From: Ancylobacter amanitiformis
GTDB taxonomy: Bacteria; Pseudomonadota; Alphaproteobacteria; Rhizobiales; Xanthobacteraceae
NCBI RefSeq assembly: GCF_030814815.1
Contig: NZ_JAUSVR010000007.1
Span: forward strand, 124,001 to 188,000
Length of the DNA stretch: 64,000 bases
Direction: 5' to 3'
The position numbers and the translations under genes are program-made. Of the stretch, positions 19,414-28,422 are shown piece by piece. The notes beneath the pieces are model-generated. The model saw only the letters and a program-made list of their open reading frames with translations, ran no database searches and had not been told where the DNA came from. The number at the start of each line of letters is the position of its first letter. Position 1 is the stretch's first letter.

Positions 19414-22335
19414 TCAGAAGCGCCAGCTGAGCCGGGCCTGGATCGCGTTCACCGTCACGCTGTCGGCATACTGGCCGACATAGGCGACGCCGATGCTGGT
19501 CCGCTCATTCACCGCCAGTTCGGTGCCGAGTTCCAGCAGCGCGGTGTTCTGCGCCAGCGGCACGCCGGCCACCGAGAAGGTCGCGCCCGGCAGGTTCTGC
19601 AATTCGAGCCGCGCCTCGGGCGTGGTGTCGCCGAAGGCATATTGCCAGGCGAGCGAGGCATGCGGCCGAAGCACCATGCCGCCGGGCAGTTCCAGCGTCG
19701 TGGCGATGCGCAGGCCGAGCGAGGAATAGCCGACATCGAGCGAGCCGGACGCCCCGTTCACACCGTTCAGCGCGCCGCTCTCGCGGAAGCCGTCCGTGTC
19801 GAGATGCACATAGGCGAGGCCGGCGAAAGGTTCGATCGCCAGTCCCTGCACCGCGAAGCCGTAGCCGACCTCGCCGAAGACCTGCGCGGTAGAGCCGTCA
19901 TAGGCGGCGCTCGCCTGCTGCGCATAGCCGGGAAAGGCGATGGTGCGCGAGGCATCGATGCTGTTGAAGGCATAGGTCGCGCCGAGCCGCAGGTTCCAGG
20001 CGCCGGCACGGGTGCCGGCATAGAGCGCCAGCAGCCCGCTATCGACATCCGATGAGGCGAGCAGCGCCGAACTGTTGGAACTGGACCGGCTATAGCCGGC
20101 GGCGAGGCCGACCAGCCAGTCGGAGACCGGCACGTCGGCGCCGACCATGAACCCGCCGATCGTGGCGTCGACATCGGCGGTGGTCGATCCGCCCTCATAG
20201 TCGCTCCATCCGCCGAAGCCCTGCGCCCAGACCGTGCCAGCGAAGGGGGCGGGTTCCGCGACCGGGGCCTTGGTGGGGAAGGGCGACTTGGTGGGGAAGG
20301 GCGGGGTGGCCGCGCTTTTGAACGCCGCGCCATAGGCGAGGGCCGGGCCGCCATAGCCGAGCGCGCCGGTCGGGTCGGGCTGGCCCTGATAGGCGCCCTG
20401 TCGCAGGCGGCCGAGGATCGCCTGCCGGCTGTACAGGCCATCGCCGATCATCACCGAGCGCGCGCTGGCATAGGATTCGCCCGACAGCGCGCCCAGCGCG
20501 ACCGGCAGTTGCGCGGCGTCGAGCGCGTAGAGCGGGCTCAGCCCTGCCGGCAGCGCCAGCAGCAGCGGGCCGCTGCTGTTGTTGACGACGCGATCGATGG
20601 CGCGGCCGACCGCCTGCTGGTTCGGCGTGCTGTTCGCCTGCCCGCCCAGATTGGAGGCGACGCCCAGCGTTACCGCGTTGGCGCCATAGTTCAGGCGGGT
20701 CGCGAACATTGCCGGCAGGCCGGATGTGGCGAAGGTGTCGAAGCTGCCGGTCACGTCCTGCGTCGCGGTGAGCAGCGTGTAGGACTTGGCGATGCTGGTA
20801 CTCTGGAAGCTGGTCGCCAGCGTTCCCGCGAGGCGGGCGGTGTCGGTCTGCACCCTGTCGTTGCTCGCGCCGTCGAGCCGCAGCGCCAGCGTGCCGCCAG
20901 CCGTCTGCGCGAAGGTGCCGCTGATGGCGTGCACCGTGCCCGCACCCGCGCCGCTGACCCCGAGCCAGCCGCTGTTCTCGAACCGGCCCTGCATGCCGGA
21001 GGCGATGTCTACCTGACCGTCGATGATGCCGGTATTGACGACCGCGGTGCCGAGCGCGTCCGGGCCGCTCGACAGGGTGGTGGCGCCGGCGCTCGCGGTG
21101 AGGCTGCCGCTGTTCAGCAGCGTGCCGTAGCGCCCGTTCATCCGCACGCCGGTGCTGTCGGTGCCGGTGACGGTGATCGTGCCCTTGTTGCTGATCACGC
21201 CATAGGTCTCGGCGGCGATGCCGGTGGCACCGCTGCCGGTGATGGCGATGCTGGACGTGTTGATCACGTCATCGCCGCCGGGATTGGTGGCGATGCCAAT
21301 GGCGCCATTGCCGGCGACGTTGAGCGGCGCGTCGTTGCGGATCGGGTTGTAGATGCCCGGAAGCGTGGCGACATAGCCGTTGACGGTACCGTTGGCGATA
21401 TAGACGCCGATGACGTTGTCGCCATAGGCGGAGTTCGCCGAGACCACGTCGCCGGGAATGTCGATCTCGTACCAGGTGGTGGTGCCATCGGCCGCGACAT
21501 GCAGCACCGCCGGGTGGACGGCGCCGTCGGCGCTGATCCAGTTGGTGACGAGATTGTACTCGCCTGCCCGCCCGCCGCCGGTAATGCCCTCGAAATGGGT
21601 CGCGACCGCATCGGGATGGTCATGGGTGACATAGGTCCCGGTGGTCTGGTCGTAGATATAGCCGTGCTCCGGGCCGAGCCCGCCGCCTTCCAGCACCTGC
21701 GCGTAGCCGCCGGCGATCTTGTCGCCATAGACGCCATAGGCGGTGGTGCTGGCATTGGAAATGACGAGCGGCGTGTAGGTGCCGGTGCTGATCGTGTAGA
21801 TGAACGCCTTGCCCTGCGCGAGATCGGTGTCGTAATCGCCGACCACCTGATCGCCGAAATTGCTATGGGCGATGGTATAGAGCGTGCTGGAGCCGGGAAA
21901 GGCCAGCGGGGTGATCGACTGCCCCGGTGCCGCCGCGCCGTCATAGAGGTAGCTCAGGTCATAGGGCGCCGAGGCCGTGGTCTGGTAGCTGCCGACCGTG
22001 CGCAGGATGCCGCCGGGATTGCCGAAGCTCGGTCCATAGGGCGAGGAACTGATCGCGCCGGGATAGTTCACGCCGTCGGCGGTGGAGACCGGCATGGGCG
22101 ACCAAGCCTGCGTCGCCATGTTGTAATAGAGCCCGCCGGTCTCGGTGCCGATCGTGTAGTTGCCGACGATGTTGTCGCCGCGAATGCCGGTGAGGAACGT
22201 GCCGGTGGTGCCGAAATTCAGCGTCTGGTAGGCGGTCTGCGCTGCGGCTGCATTCGCCAAGCCGTCGACGCCGATGCCTGCCACGGCCATCAGCAACAGC
22301 CGGGGCGCACCGGCCCCCCTCAACAATGCTCTCAT
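19414..22335 (-). CDS. Autotransporter with hybrid passenger and C-terminal beta-barrel
   Basis: A 973-residue type V secreted protein. ATG 22335 opens a signal peptide (LLLMAVAGIGVDGLANAAAA). Residues 30-330 contain spaced GDxIxGxY-like words (GDNIVGNYTIG, GDQVVGDYDTD, GDKIAGGYAQ), resembling HAF-type extracellular repeats. Residues 330-480 switch to beta-helix strands with NKGTITVTG and NSGSLTAS words. A linker carries a duplicated PFPTK. The last 260 residues form the autotransporter barrel, starting at GTVWAQGFGGWSDYEG and ending in the expected aromatic residue (SWRF). Function unknown; adhesion or surface binding is typical for the family. Confidence 0.9.
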   Translation of the reverse strand: MRALLRGAGAPRLLLMAVAGIGVDGLANAAAAQTAYQTLNFGTTGTFLTGIRGDNIVGNYTIGTETGGLYYNMATQAWSPMPVSTADGVNYPGAISSSPYGPSFGNPGGILRTVGSYQTTASAPYDLSYLYDGAAAPGQSITPLAFPGSSTLYTIAHSNFGDQVVGDYDTDLAQGKAFIYTISTGTYTPLVISNASTTAYGVYGDKIAGGYAQVLEGGGLGPEHGYIYDQTTGTYVTHDHPDAVATHFEGITGGGRAGEYNLVTNWISADGAVHPAVLHVAADGTTTWYEIDIPGDVVSANSAYGDNVIGVYIANGTVNGYVATLPGIYNPIRNDAPLNVAGNGAIGIATNPGGDDVINTSSIAITGSGATGIAAETYGVISNKGTITVTGTDSTGVRMNGRYGTLLNSGSLTASAGATTLSSGPDALGTAVVNTGIIDGQVDIASGMQGRFENSGWLGVSGAGAGTVHAISGTFAQTAGGTLALRLDGASNDRVQTDTARLAGTLATSFQSTSIAKSYTLLTATQDVTGSFDTFATSGLPAMFATRLNYGANAVTLGVASNLGGQANSTPNQQAVGRAIDRVVNNSSGPLLLALPAGLSPLYALDAAQLPVALGALSGESYASARSVMIGDGLYSRQAILGRLRQGAYQGQPDPTGALGYGGPALAYGAAFKSAATPPFPTKSPFPTKAPVAEPAPFAGTVWAQGFGGWSDYEGGSTTADVDATIGGFMVGADVPVSDWLVGLAAGYSRSSSNSSALLASSDVDSGLLALYAGTRAGAWNLRLGATYAFNSIDASRTIAFPGYAQQASAAYDGSTAQVFGEVGYGFAVQGLAIEPFAGLAYVHLDTDGFRESGALNGVNGASGSLDVGYSSLGLRIATTLELPGGMVLRPHASLAWQYAFGDTTPEARLELQNLPGATFSVAGVPLAQNTALLELGTELAVNERTSIGVAYVGQYADSVTVNAIQARLSWRF

Positions 22336-22464
22336 GGTCACGCCCCCCGAATCGCCGGCTGACAGCGCCGGAATTGCGGGCCAGCCTATCGCGCGCGAAG
22401 GGGTGGGCGATAGGCTACAAGACCTTCAAATTGCCAGCGAATTCTGGTCGCATTTCGGTAAACT

Positions 22465-23919
22465 TCAGGGAGTGGTGCCGCCGGCGCGGGCCTTGATGAG
22501 CTGCGCGAGATAGAGCAGCGAGGCTTTCGGCGTGCGCGCCTGCGTGGCGAAATCCACATGCGTCACGCCGAAACGGCGGCGTTCGCCCTCCGCCCATTCG
22601 AAATTGTCGAGCAGCGACCAGACGAAATAGCCGTTCAGCGCGCAGCCCTGCGCGATCGCCTCCGCGCAGGCGTCCAGATGGGCGCGGATATAGGCGGTGC
22701 GCTGCGGGTCCTCGACCACCCCGCCGGCCGGCGCGGGGTCGTCATAGCAGGCGCCGTTCTCGGTGATGAAGGTGGCGGGGTTGCCATAATCATCGCGCAG
22801 CCGCGTCATCACCTGCACCAGCCCCTGCGGGCTGATCGGCCAGCCCAGCGCGGTGAGCGCAGTGCCGGGCGGCACCGCGCCGTAGCCCGCCTGCGCGAGG
22901 AAGGCGTTCGCGTCGTGCCTGATATAGGAGGGGCCGTAATAATTGACGCCGAGGAAGTCGATCCGCTGCCGGATCGTCGCCATGTCGCCCGCCCGCACCA
23001 GCGGGGCGAAGACCGGCTCGAACCCGGCGGGGTAGCGGCCATGGAACAGCGGGTCGAGATTGATGGTGTTCCAGCACGCGTCGAAGCGGCCCGCCGCGGC
23101 CACGTCCTCGGCGGCCTGCGAGGCCGGGAAGATCGGCTGCAGCGAGAACACCGTGCCGAGCTTCAGGTCCGAGCGCAGCGCCCTGAGCGCGGCGATGCCG
23201 GTGCCCTGCGCCAGATTCTGGTGATGCTGGGCGCTGACATAGCTCTCCCAGCCGGTGAGGCCCGGCGCGTGATTGCCGAAGCCATGGCCGAATATGGCGT
23301 GCACCGAGGGTTCGTTGAGCATCGCCCAGGGCTTCACCCGGTCGCCCAGCCGGGCCACGGTGGCGCCGGCATAATCGGCGAACCAACTGGCAATATCCCG
23401 ATTATGCCAGCCGCCGCGGTCCTGCAGCGCCTGCGGCAGGTCCCAGTGATAGAGGCAGGCCATGGGCAGGATGCCGCGCGCCAGCAGCCTGTCGACCAGC
23501 CGGTCGTAGAAATCGAGCCCGGCCGGGTTCACCGGGCCGGTGCCCTGCGGCATCACGCGCGGCCAGGCGATGGAGAAGCGATAGGCCTGAAGGCCCATCT
23601 GCGCCATCAGATCCACGTCGCCGGCATAGCGGTTGTAATGGTCGCAGGCGATGTCGCCATTGGTGCCGTCGGCGATGCGGCCGGGCGTGTGCGAGAAGGT
23701 GTCCCAGATCGAGGGCCGGCGCCCGCCCTCCTTCACCGCCCCTTCGATCTGGTAGGCCGAGGTCGAGGCGCCGATCAGGAAGCCGGGCGGCAGGCGCGGC
23801 GCCCCGGCGGGGGACGCACCGGCGGGGGACGCACCGGCCTGCGCCGCGAGCTTCGAGGACAGCGCCGGCAGGGCGGCCGTGGCGGCGGCGGCGGCGAGGA
23901 AATCACGGCGGCGGAGCAT
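22465..23919 (-). CDS. Glycoside hydrolase family 1 beta-glucosidase, Tat-exported
   Basis: A 484-residue GH1 enzyme that releases glucose from beta-glucosides. The acid/base glutamate is E203 in MLNEPSVH and the nucleophile is E387 in FITENGACYDD. The N terminus (MLRRRDFLAAAAATAALPAL) is a twin-arginine signal, unusual because many GH1 glucosidases are cytosolic. A duplicated AGASP word follows the signal. It is 48 bp downstream of the permease gene on the same strand and near a divergent secreted GH5 enzyme, so together they may use a beta-glucan or its oligosaccharides in the periplasm. Confidence 0.92.
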   Translation of the reverse strand: MLRRRDFLAAAAATAALPALSSKLAAQAGASPAGASPAGAPRLPPGFLIGASTSAYQIEGAVKEGGRRPSIWDTFSHTPGRIADGTNGDIACDHYNRYAGDVDLMAQMGLQAYRFSIAWPRVMPQGTGPVNPAGLDFYDRLVDRLLARGILPMACLYHWDLPQALQDRGGWHNRDIASWFADYAGATVARLGDRVKPWAMLNEPSVHAIFGHGFGNHAPGLTGWESYVSAQHHQNLAQGTGIAALRALRSDLKLGTVFSLQPIFPASQAAEDVAAAGRFDACWNTINLDPLFHGRYPAGFEPVFAPLVRAGDMATIRQRIDFLGVNYYGPSYIRHDANAFLAQAGYGAVPPGTALTALGWPISPQGLVQVMTRLRDDYGNPATFITENGACYDDPAPAGGVVEDPQRTAYIRAHLDACAEAIAQGCALNGYFVWSLLDNFEWAEGERRRFGVTHVDFATQARTPKASLLYLAQLIKARAGGTTP

Positions 23920-23967
23920 GGGCTTGGTCCTTGGCGCTGGCGGGGCGGTCCAGGGGTGTCGGGTGTG

Positions 23968-25296
23968 TCAGTGGCAGAGGAGGCGGAACGCCATCAGCAC
24001 GAGGAGCGCGACCGCCCCCTGCACGCCGGTCGCCAGCGAGAAGCGGGCGAGCGTGGTGCCGGCCGGCAGCCGCGCGGCCTGTCCCACCAGCCAGAACAGC
24101 CCGTCATTGACATGGCTGACGCTCATTGCCCCGGCGCCGATGGCCAGCGCCGCCAGCGCCCGCCCGGCGGGGTCGCCAAGGCCGAGCGGGGCGACGAGTT
24201 CCATCATCATGCCGGCGGCGGTGATCGCCGCCACCAGCGAGGAGCCCTGCAGCGTCTTGACGATGGCGGCCAGCGCGAAGGGCAGGAGGAGCGCCAGCGC
24301 GCCGGACGGAGCGAACCCGAGGAGCCGCTCGGCATTCATTTCCGCCATGCCGGTTTCCTGCGCGATCTTCGACAGGCCGCCGGCGGCGCCGATGAGCAGC
24401 ACCAATGGCGCGGCCTTCGCCAGCGCCCGGCCGGCCCAGCCCTGTTCGCTCAGGCCACCCTTCTCCCAGTGTCCACTGAGCAGCAGCAGCAGGCCGACGC
24501 CGACCAGGAGCAGGACGACCGGCCGGCCGAGCGCGATGAGGAATTCGCGGTTGGAGCCGCCGCCCAGCGGCTCGGAGGCGATGTCGCCGAGCGACTGGGT
24601 GACGAGCAGGGCGATCAGCACCACGCAGGTCAATCCCAGCGCCCACGCGCCGCGCCGCGGGGCGTGCAGGCTCTCGCCGTCCATCGCCCCGGCCGTGTCG
24701 ACCCGGTTGGGCGCGGCGCTGCCGCCTTGCGCGAGCAGCAGCCCGGTTGCCACCACAACGAGCGCGGCCGGCAGGCCGAAGGCCAGCGCGGTGGCCCAGT
24801 CGGCGGCGAGGATGGTGGCGCTTGCCAGCATGACGGGCGAGAGGATCAACAGTCCATGGCTGCCCGAGAGCGACAGGCCGAGCACCAGGGCGGAGCGCGG
24901 GCTGTCCTCGCCGAGACCGCGCCGCAGCGGACCCAGCACCGCGAAGGCCGCCGCCGGGGTGGAGGCAAGGCCGGCGATGAGCCCGATCAGCGCCAGCGGC
25001 AGCGACAGGCGCGACCGGCCGGCCGCCGCGCGCTGCAGCCAGGCGGTCGCGCCGCTGGCATCGGCGATCTCCGCCATGAAGGCGGCGGCGACGACGATGA
25101 GGCCGAGCGTGTTCACGCCCTGCGCGAAGCCGAGGCCGAATGCCTTGCCGACGCCGCTGGTCGACATGCCGGCGGCATAGCCGAAGCCGATGGCGGCGAG
25201 GGTGAGGGCGAGGAAGGGCTGGACGCGCGCCCGCTGGATCGCCAGCGCGAGGAGGGCCAGCACGGCGGCGAAAGAGGCGGCTTGGGTGAGCGACAT
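23968..25296 (-). CDS. GntP-family (gluconate-type) permease
   Basis: An integral membrane transporter of about 442 residues. MSLTQAASFAAVLALLALAI at 25296 is the likely start; an upstream ATG at 25359 adds a basic stretch. Hydrophobic segments run throughout. GntP-type patterns include GLSLSGSHGLLILSP and AGAMSVSHVNDGLFW. The family carries gluconate and other sugar acids. Next to glucanase and glucosidase genes, uptake of an oxidised sugar is plausible, but the substrate cannot be read from the sequence. Confidence 0.85.
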   Translation of the reverse strand: MSLTQAASFAAVLALLALAIQRARVQPFLALTLAAIGFGYAAGMSTSGVGKAFGLGFAQGVNTLGLIVVAAAFMAEIADASGATAWLQRAAAGRSRLSLPLALIGLIAGLASTPAAAFAVLGPLRRGLGEDSPRSALVLGLSLSGSHGLLILSPVMLASATILAADWATALAFGLPAALVVVATGLLLAQGGSAAPNRVDTAGAMDGESLHAPRRGAWALGLTCVVLIALLVTQSLGDIASEPLGGGSNREFLIALGRPVVLLLVGVGLLLLLSGHWEKGGLSEQGWAGRALAKAAPLVLLIGAAGGLSKIAQETGMAEMNAERLLGFAPSGALALLLPFALAAIVKTLQGSSLVAAITAAGMMMELVAPLGLGDPAGRALAALAIGAGAMSVSHVNDGLFWLVGQAARLPAGTTLARFSLATGVQGAVALLVLMAFRLLCH

Positions 25297-25421
25297 GTGC
25301 GGGGGAAAGCCGGGCGGGGACAGGTACCTTCGCTTAACCCGTGGCGCGGGCGCTGTCACCGGGGCATGAGGGCACGTTCCGCCATTGCCCGCGGGCGGCG
25401 GCTTGACTAGTTTGCCCGCCC

Positions 25422-26741
25422 ATGATCGCCCGCGCTCTCTTCATCGCTGCCGTGATGGCTCTGGCCGCCGGCTCATCCTCGGCCGGCCAATCCTCGGCGG
25501 GCACGGTCTCCGCCGGCGTCGGCACCGCGCCGGTCGCCGTGCCCGCAACGACGTCGCCGCCGGCGGCTGCCGCACCGTCGTCCGTGCCCGGCTTCGTGCG
25601 GGCGGAGGGCACGCGCTTCGTGCGGCCGGATGGCTCCACCTTCCCGATTCGCGGCATGAGCTTCGGCAACTGGCTGCTGCCGGAAGGCTACATGTTCAAG
25701 TTCAAGGTCCAGCGCTCGCCGCGCGAGATCGAGGACGTGATCGAGTATCTCGCCGGCCCGCAGGAGGCCGCCCGCTTCTGGAAGGATTTCCGCGACGTCT
25801 ATATCCAGGAGGCGGACCTCGCCTTCATGGCTGCCGCCGGCTTCACCACCGTGCGCGTGCCGCTGCACTGGAAATTCTTCCTCGACCCGGCGGACCCCTC
25901 CAAGGTCGATCCCCATGGCGAGGGCTGGGAGCGGCTCGACCGGGTGGTCGGCTGGGCACGGGCGCACGACATCAAGCTCATCCTCGACATCCATGCCGCC
26001 CCCGGCGGGCAGACCGGGGTGAACCATGATGACGGCGTCGGCTACCCGCTGACCTTCTACGTGCCGGAGTTCCGGCGCCGCACCATCACGCTCTGGCGCG
26101 CCATCGCCACGCGCTATCGCGACGAGACGACCGTGCTGGCCTATGACCTGCTCAACGAGCCGATCTCGCCCTATAGCGACACGGATTATCTCAACCCGCG
26201 CCTGGAGCCCTTCTACAAGGACATTGTCGCGGCGATCCGCGCGGTCGATCCCAACCACCCGATCATCCTCGCGGCGGCGCAGTGGAGCACCAATTTCGGT
26301 GTGTTCGGCCCACCCTTCGCGAAGAATCTCGGCTACACCTATCACAAGTTCTGGGCGAGCCCGGAGCGGCGCGAGGTGCAGGATTACGTGAACTTCGCCA
26401 ATCGCTGGGGCGTGCCGATCTTTCTCGGCGAGACGGGCGAACTCACCGACGAGTGGAACGCCAAGTATCGCGCGATGAACGAGACATTCGGCATCGGCTG
26501 GAGCTTCTGGACCTACAAGAACCTCGATTCGCGCTCCACCGTCGTCTCCATCGCCAAGCCCGACGGCTGGGACGCCATCGCCGCCTTCGGCTCGGCCCCG
26601 CGCGCGCAATGGGACGCCATGCCCAAGCCCTCGCGCGAGGCCGTGGCGGCGACGCTGCGCGCCTATATCGAGAACGCGAAATTCGCCAATGCCACCGTCA
26701 ATCGCGGCTATGTCGCCTCGCTCGGGCTGAAGGCGCCGTGA
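25422..26741 (+). CDS. Secreted glycoside hydrolase family 5 glucanase
   Basis: A 439-residue GH5 enzyme with signal peptide (MIARALFIAAVMALAAGSSS) and a Ser/Ala/Pro-rich linker up to about residue 55. The catalytic barrel has RGMSFGNWLLPEGYMFKFK, acid/base E246 in DLLNEPISPY and nucleophile E337 in FLGETGELTDEW. FWTYKNLDS is typical of the beta-1,3- and beta-1,4-glucanase subfamilies. It is divergent from the permease-GH1 pair across a 125-bp gap. The likely job is extracellular glucan cleavage, feeding the Tat-exported GH1 enzyme. Confidence 0.9.
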   Translation: MIARALFIAAVMALAAGSSSAGQSSAGTVSAGVGTAPVAVPATTSPPAAAAPSSVPGFVRAEGTRFVRPDGSTFPIRGMSFGNWLLPEGYMFKFKVQRSPREIEDVIEYLAGPQEAARFWKDFRDVYIQEADLAFMAAAGFTTVRVPLHWKFFLDPADPSKVDPHGEGWERLDRVVGWARAHDIKLILDIHAAPGGQTGVNHDDGVGYPLTFYVPEFRRRTITLWRAIATRYRDETTVLAYDLLNEPISPYSDTDYLNPRLEPFYKDIVAAIRAVDPNHPIILAAAQWSTNFGVFGPPFAKNLGYTYHKFWASPERREVQDYVNFANRWGVPIFLGETGELTDEWNAKYRAMNETFGIGWSFWTYKNLDSRSTVVSIAKPDGWDAIAAFGSAPRAQWDAMPKPSREAVAATLRAYIENAKFANATVNRGYVASLGLKAP

Positions 26742-26764
26742 GCCCTCCCTCCTGCGCCTCCCTC

Positions 26765-26812
26765 CTGCCCGCGATCCCGGATCGGCCTCTGGCCGACCCG
26801 ATGACGCATGAA
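26765..26812. repeat. Intergenic repeat family B, fragment 2
   Basis: GCGATCCCGGATCGGCCTCTGGCCGACC, a short piece of the family B element, lies in the 82-bp gap before matB. Described by core words only (GATCCCGGATCGGC). Confidence 0.5.
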
Positions 26813-26823
26813 GCTCTGGTACC

Positions 26824-28338
26824 ATGACCAATCGTCTGTTCGACCTTGTCCGCTCCCGCCAGCCGGACCTCTCGCGCCCTTTCGCCGAGGCGCCGGACGG
26901 TTCCGTCCACACCTATGCCGATCTCGAGCGGCGGTCGGCGCAATACGCCAATGCCCTCATCGCGCTGGGCCTCGCGCCCGGCGACCGGGTGGCGCTGCAG
27001 GTGGAAAAGAGCCTGGAGGCGATCTTCGCCTATCTCGGCACGGTGCGGGCGGGTGGTGTGTTCCTGCCGCTGAACCCCGCCTATACCCCGCCCGAAGTGG
27101 CGTATTTCCTCGGCGATGCGGAGCCTGCGGTCTTCGTGTGCGATCCCGCGAGCGAGGAGGCGCTGGCGCCTGTGGCGGCGGCAGCCGGCGTTGGTCGGGT
27201 GCTCACGCTTGACGCGCAGGGCCGGGGCAGCCTGGCCGATGCCGCCGATGCCGCCGCCCCGCATTTCGACGATGTCGCGCGCGGGCCGGACGAGCTCGCG
27301 GCGCTGCTCTACACCTCCGGCACCACCGGCCGCTCCAAGGGAGCGATGCTCACCCATGACAACCTCGCGTCCAACGCGCTGGCGCTGACGGAGGCGTGGC
27401 GCTTCACCCCGGACGACGTGCTGATCCACGCCCTGCCGATCTTCCACACCCACGGCCTGTTCGTCGCCACCAACGTGACGCTGATGGCCGGCGCCTCGAT
27501 GATCTTCCTGCCGCGGTTCGACCCCGATCTGATCCTGGCACTGATGGACCGGGCCAGCGTGATGATGGGCGTGCCGACCTTCTATGTCCGGCTGCTGAGA
27601 TCGCCGGGCCTCACGCCCGCGGCGGCGGTGAACATGCGGCTGTTCATTTCCGGCTCGGCGCCGCTGCTGGCCGAGACGCACCGGCAATGGCAGGCGCGGA
27701 CCGGCCATGCCATACTCGAACGCTACGGCATGACCGAGACCGGCATGAACACCTCCAACCCCTATGAGGGCGCGCGCCTTGCCGGCACGGTGGGCCTGCC
27801 CCTGTCGGGGGTGAGCGTGCGGGTGGTGGACGCGGTGAACGGGCGCGAACTGATCATCGGCGCCATCGGCATGATCGAGGTGAAGGGCCCGAACGTGTTC
27901 AAGGGCTATTGGCGGATGCCGGAAAAGACGGCGGCCGAGTTTCACGAGGGCTGGTTCGTCACCGGCGACCTCGGGCGGATCGACGCGGCGGGCTATGTGC
28001 AGATCGTCGGGCGCGGCAAGGACCTTGTCATCACCGGCGGCTACAACGTCTACCCCAAGGAAGTGGAGAGCGAGATCGATGCACTGGACGGGGTGATCGA
28101 GAGCGCGGTGATCGGCGTGCCGCATGCCGATTTCGGCGAGGGGGTGACGGCGGTCGTGGTGGCGCGCCCCGATGCGGCGCTGGACGAAAAGGCGGTGCTG
28201 GCCGCGCTGGAGGGCCGGCTCGCCCGCTTCAAATGCCCCAAGCGGGTGTTCTTCGTCGACGACCTGCCGCGCAACACCATGGGCAAGGTGCAGAAGAACC
28301 TGCTGCGCGAGCAGTACAGGGAGATCTATGCGCGTTGA
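26824..28338 (+). CDS. matB: Malonyl-CoA synthetase
   Basis: An ANL-superfamily enzyme activating malonate (or methylmalonate) with ATP and CoA. It has 504 residues, like MatB of Rhodopseudomonas. Motifs: the P-loop YTSGTTGRSKGAMLTHDN, ALPIFHTHGLF, the YGMTETGMNTSNPYEGARLA acyl-binding region, TGDLGRIDAAGYVQIVGRGK, and the catalytic lysine in PRNTMGKVQKN. ATG 26824 is well placed. The decarboxylase matA that often accompanies it is not in the window. A role in malonate use or supply of extender units is possible. Confidence 0.93.
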   Translation: MTNRLFDLVRSRQPDLSRPFAEAPDGSVHTYADLERRSAQYANALIALGLAPGDRVALQVEKSLEAIFAYLGTVRAGGVFLPLNPAYTPPEVAYFLGDAEPAVFVCDPASEEALAPVAAAAGVGRVLTLDAQGRGSLADAADAAAPHFDDVARGPDELAALLYTSGTTGRSKGAMLTHDNLASNALALTEAWRFTPDDVLIHALPIFHTHGLFVATNVTLMAGASMIFLPRFDPDLILALMDRASVMMGVPTFYVRLLRSPGLTPAAAVNMRLFISGSAPLLAETHRQWQARTGHAILERYGMTETGMNTSNPYEGARLAGTVGLPLSGVSVRVVDAVNGRELIIGAIGMIEVKGPNVFKGYWRMPEKTAAEFHEGWFVTGDLGRIDAAGYVQIVGRGKDLVITGGYNVYPKEVESEIDALDGVIESAVIGVPHADFGEGVTAVVVARPDAALDEKAVLAALEGRLARFKCPKRVFFVDDLPRNTMGKVQKNLLREQYREIYAR

Positions 28339-28422
28339 GGGGGGCCCCGCGCCCCAGCTTGAAACGCCCCCGTTCGCCCGCCGCCGTGGCCACGGGCGCG
28401 ACCCCTGCAGCCGGAAGACAGG

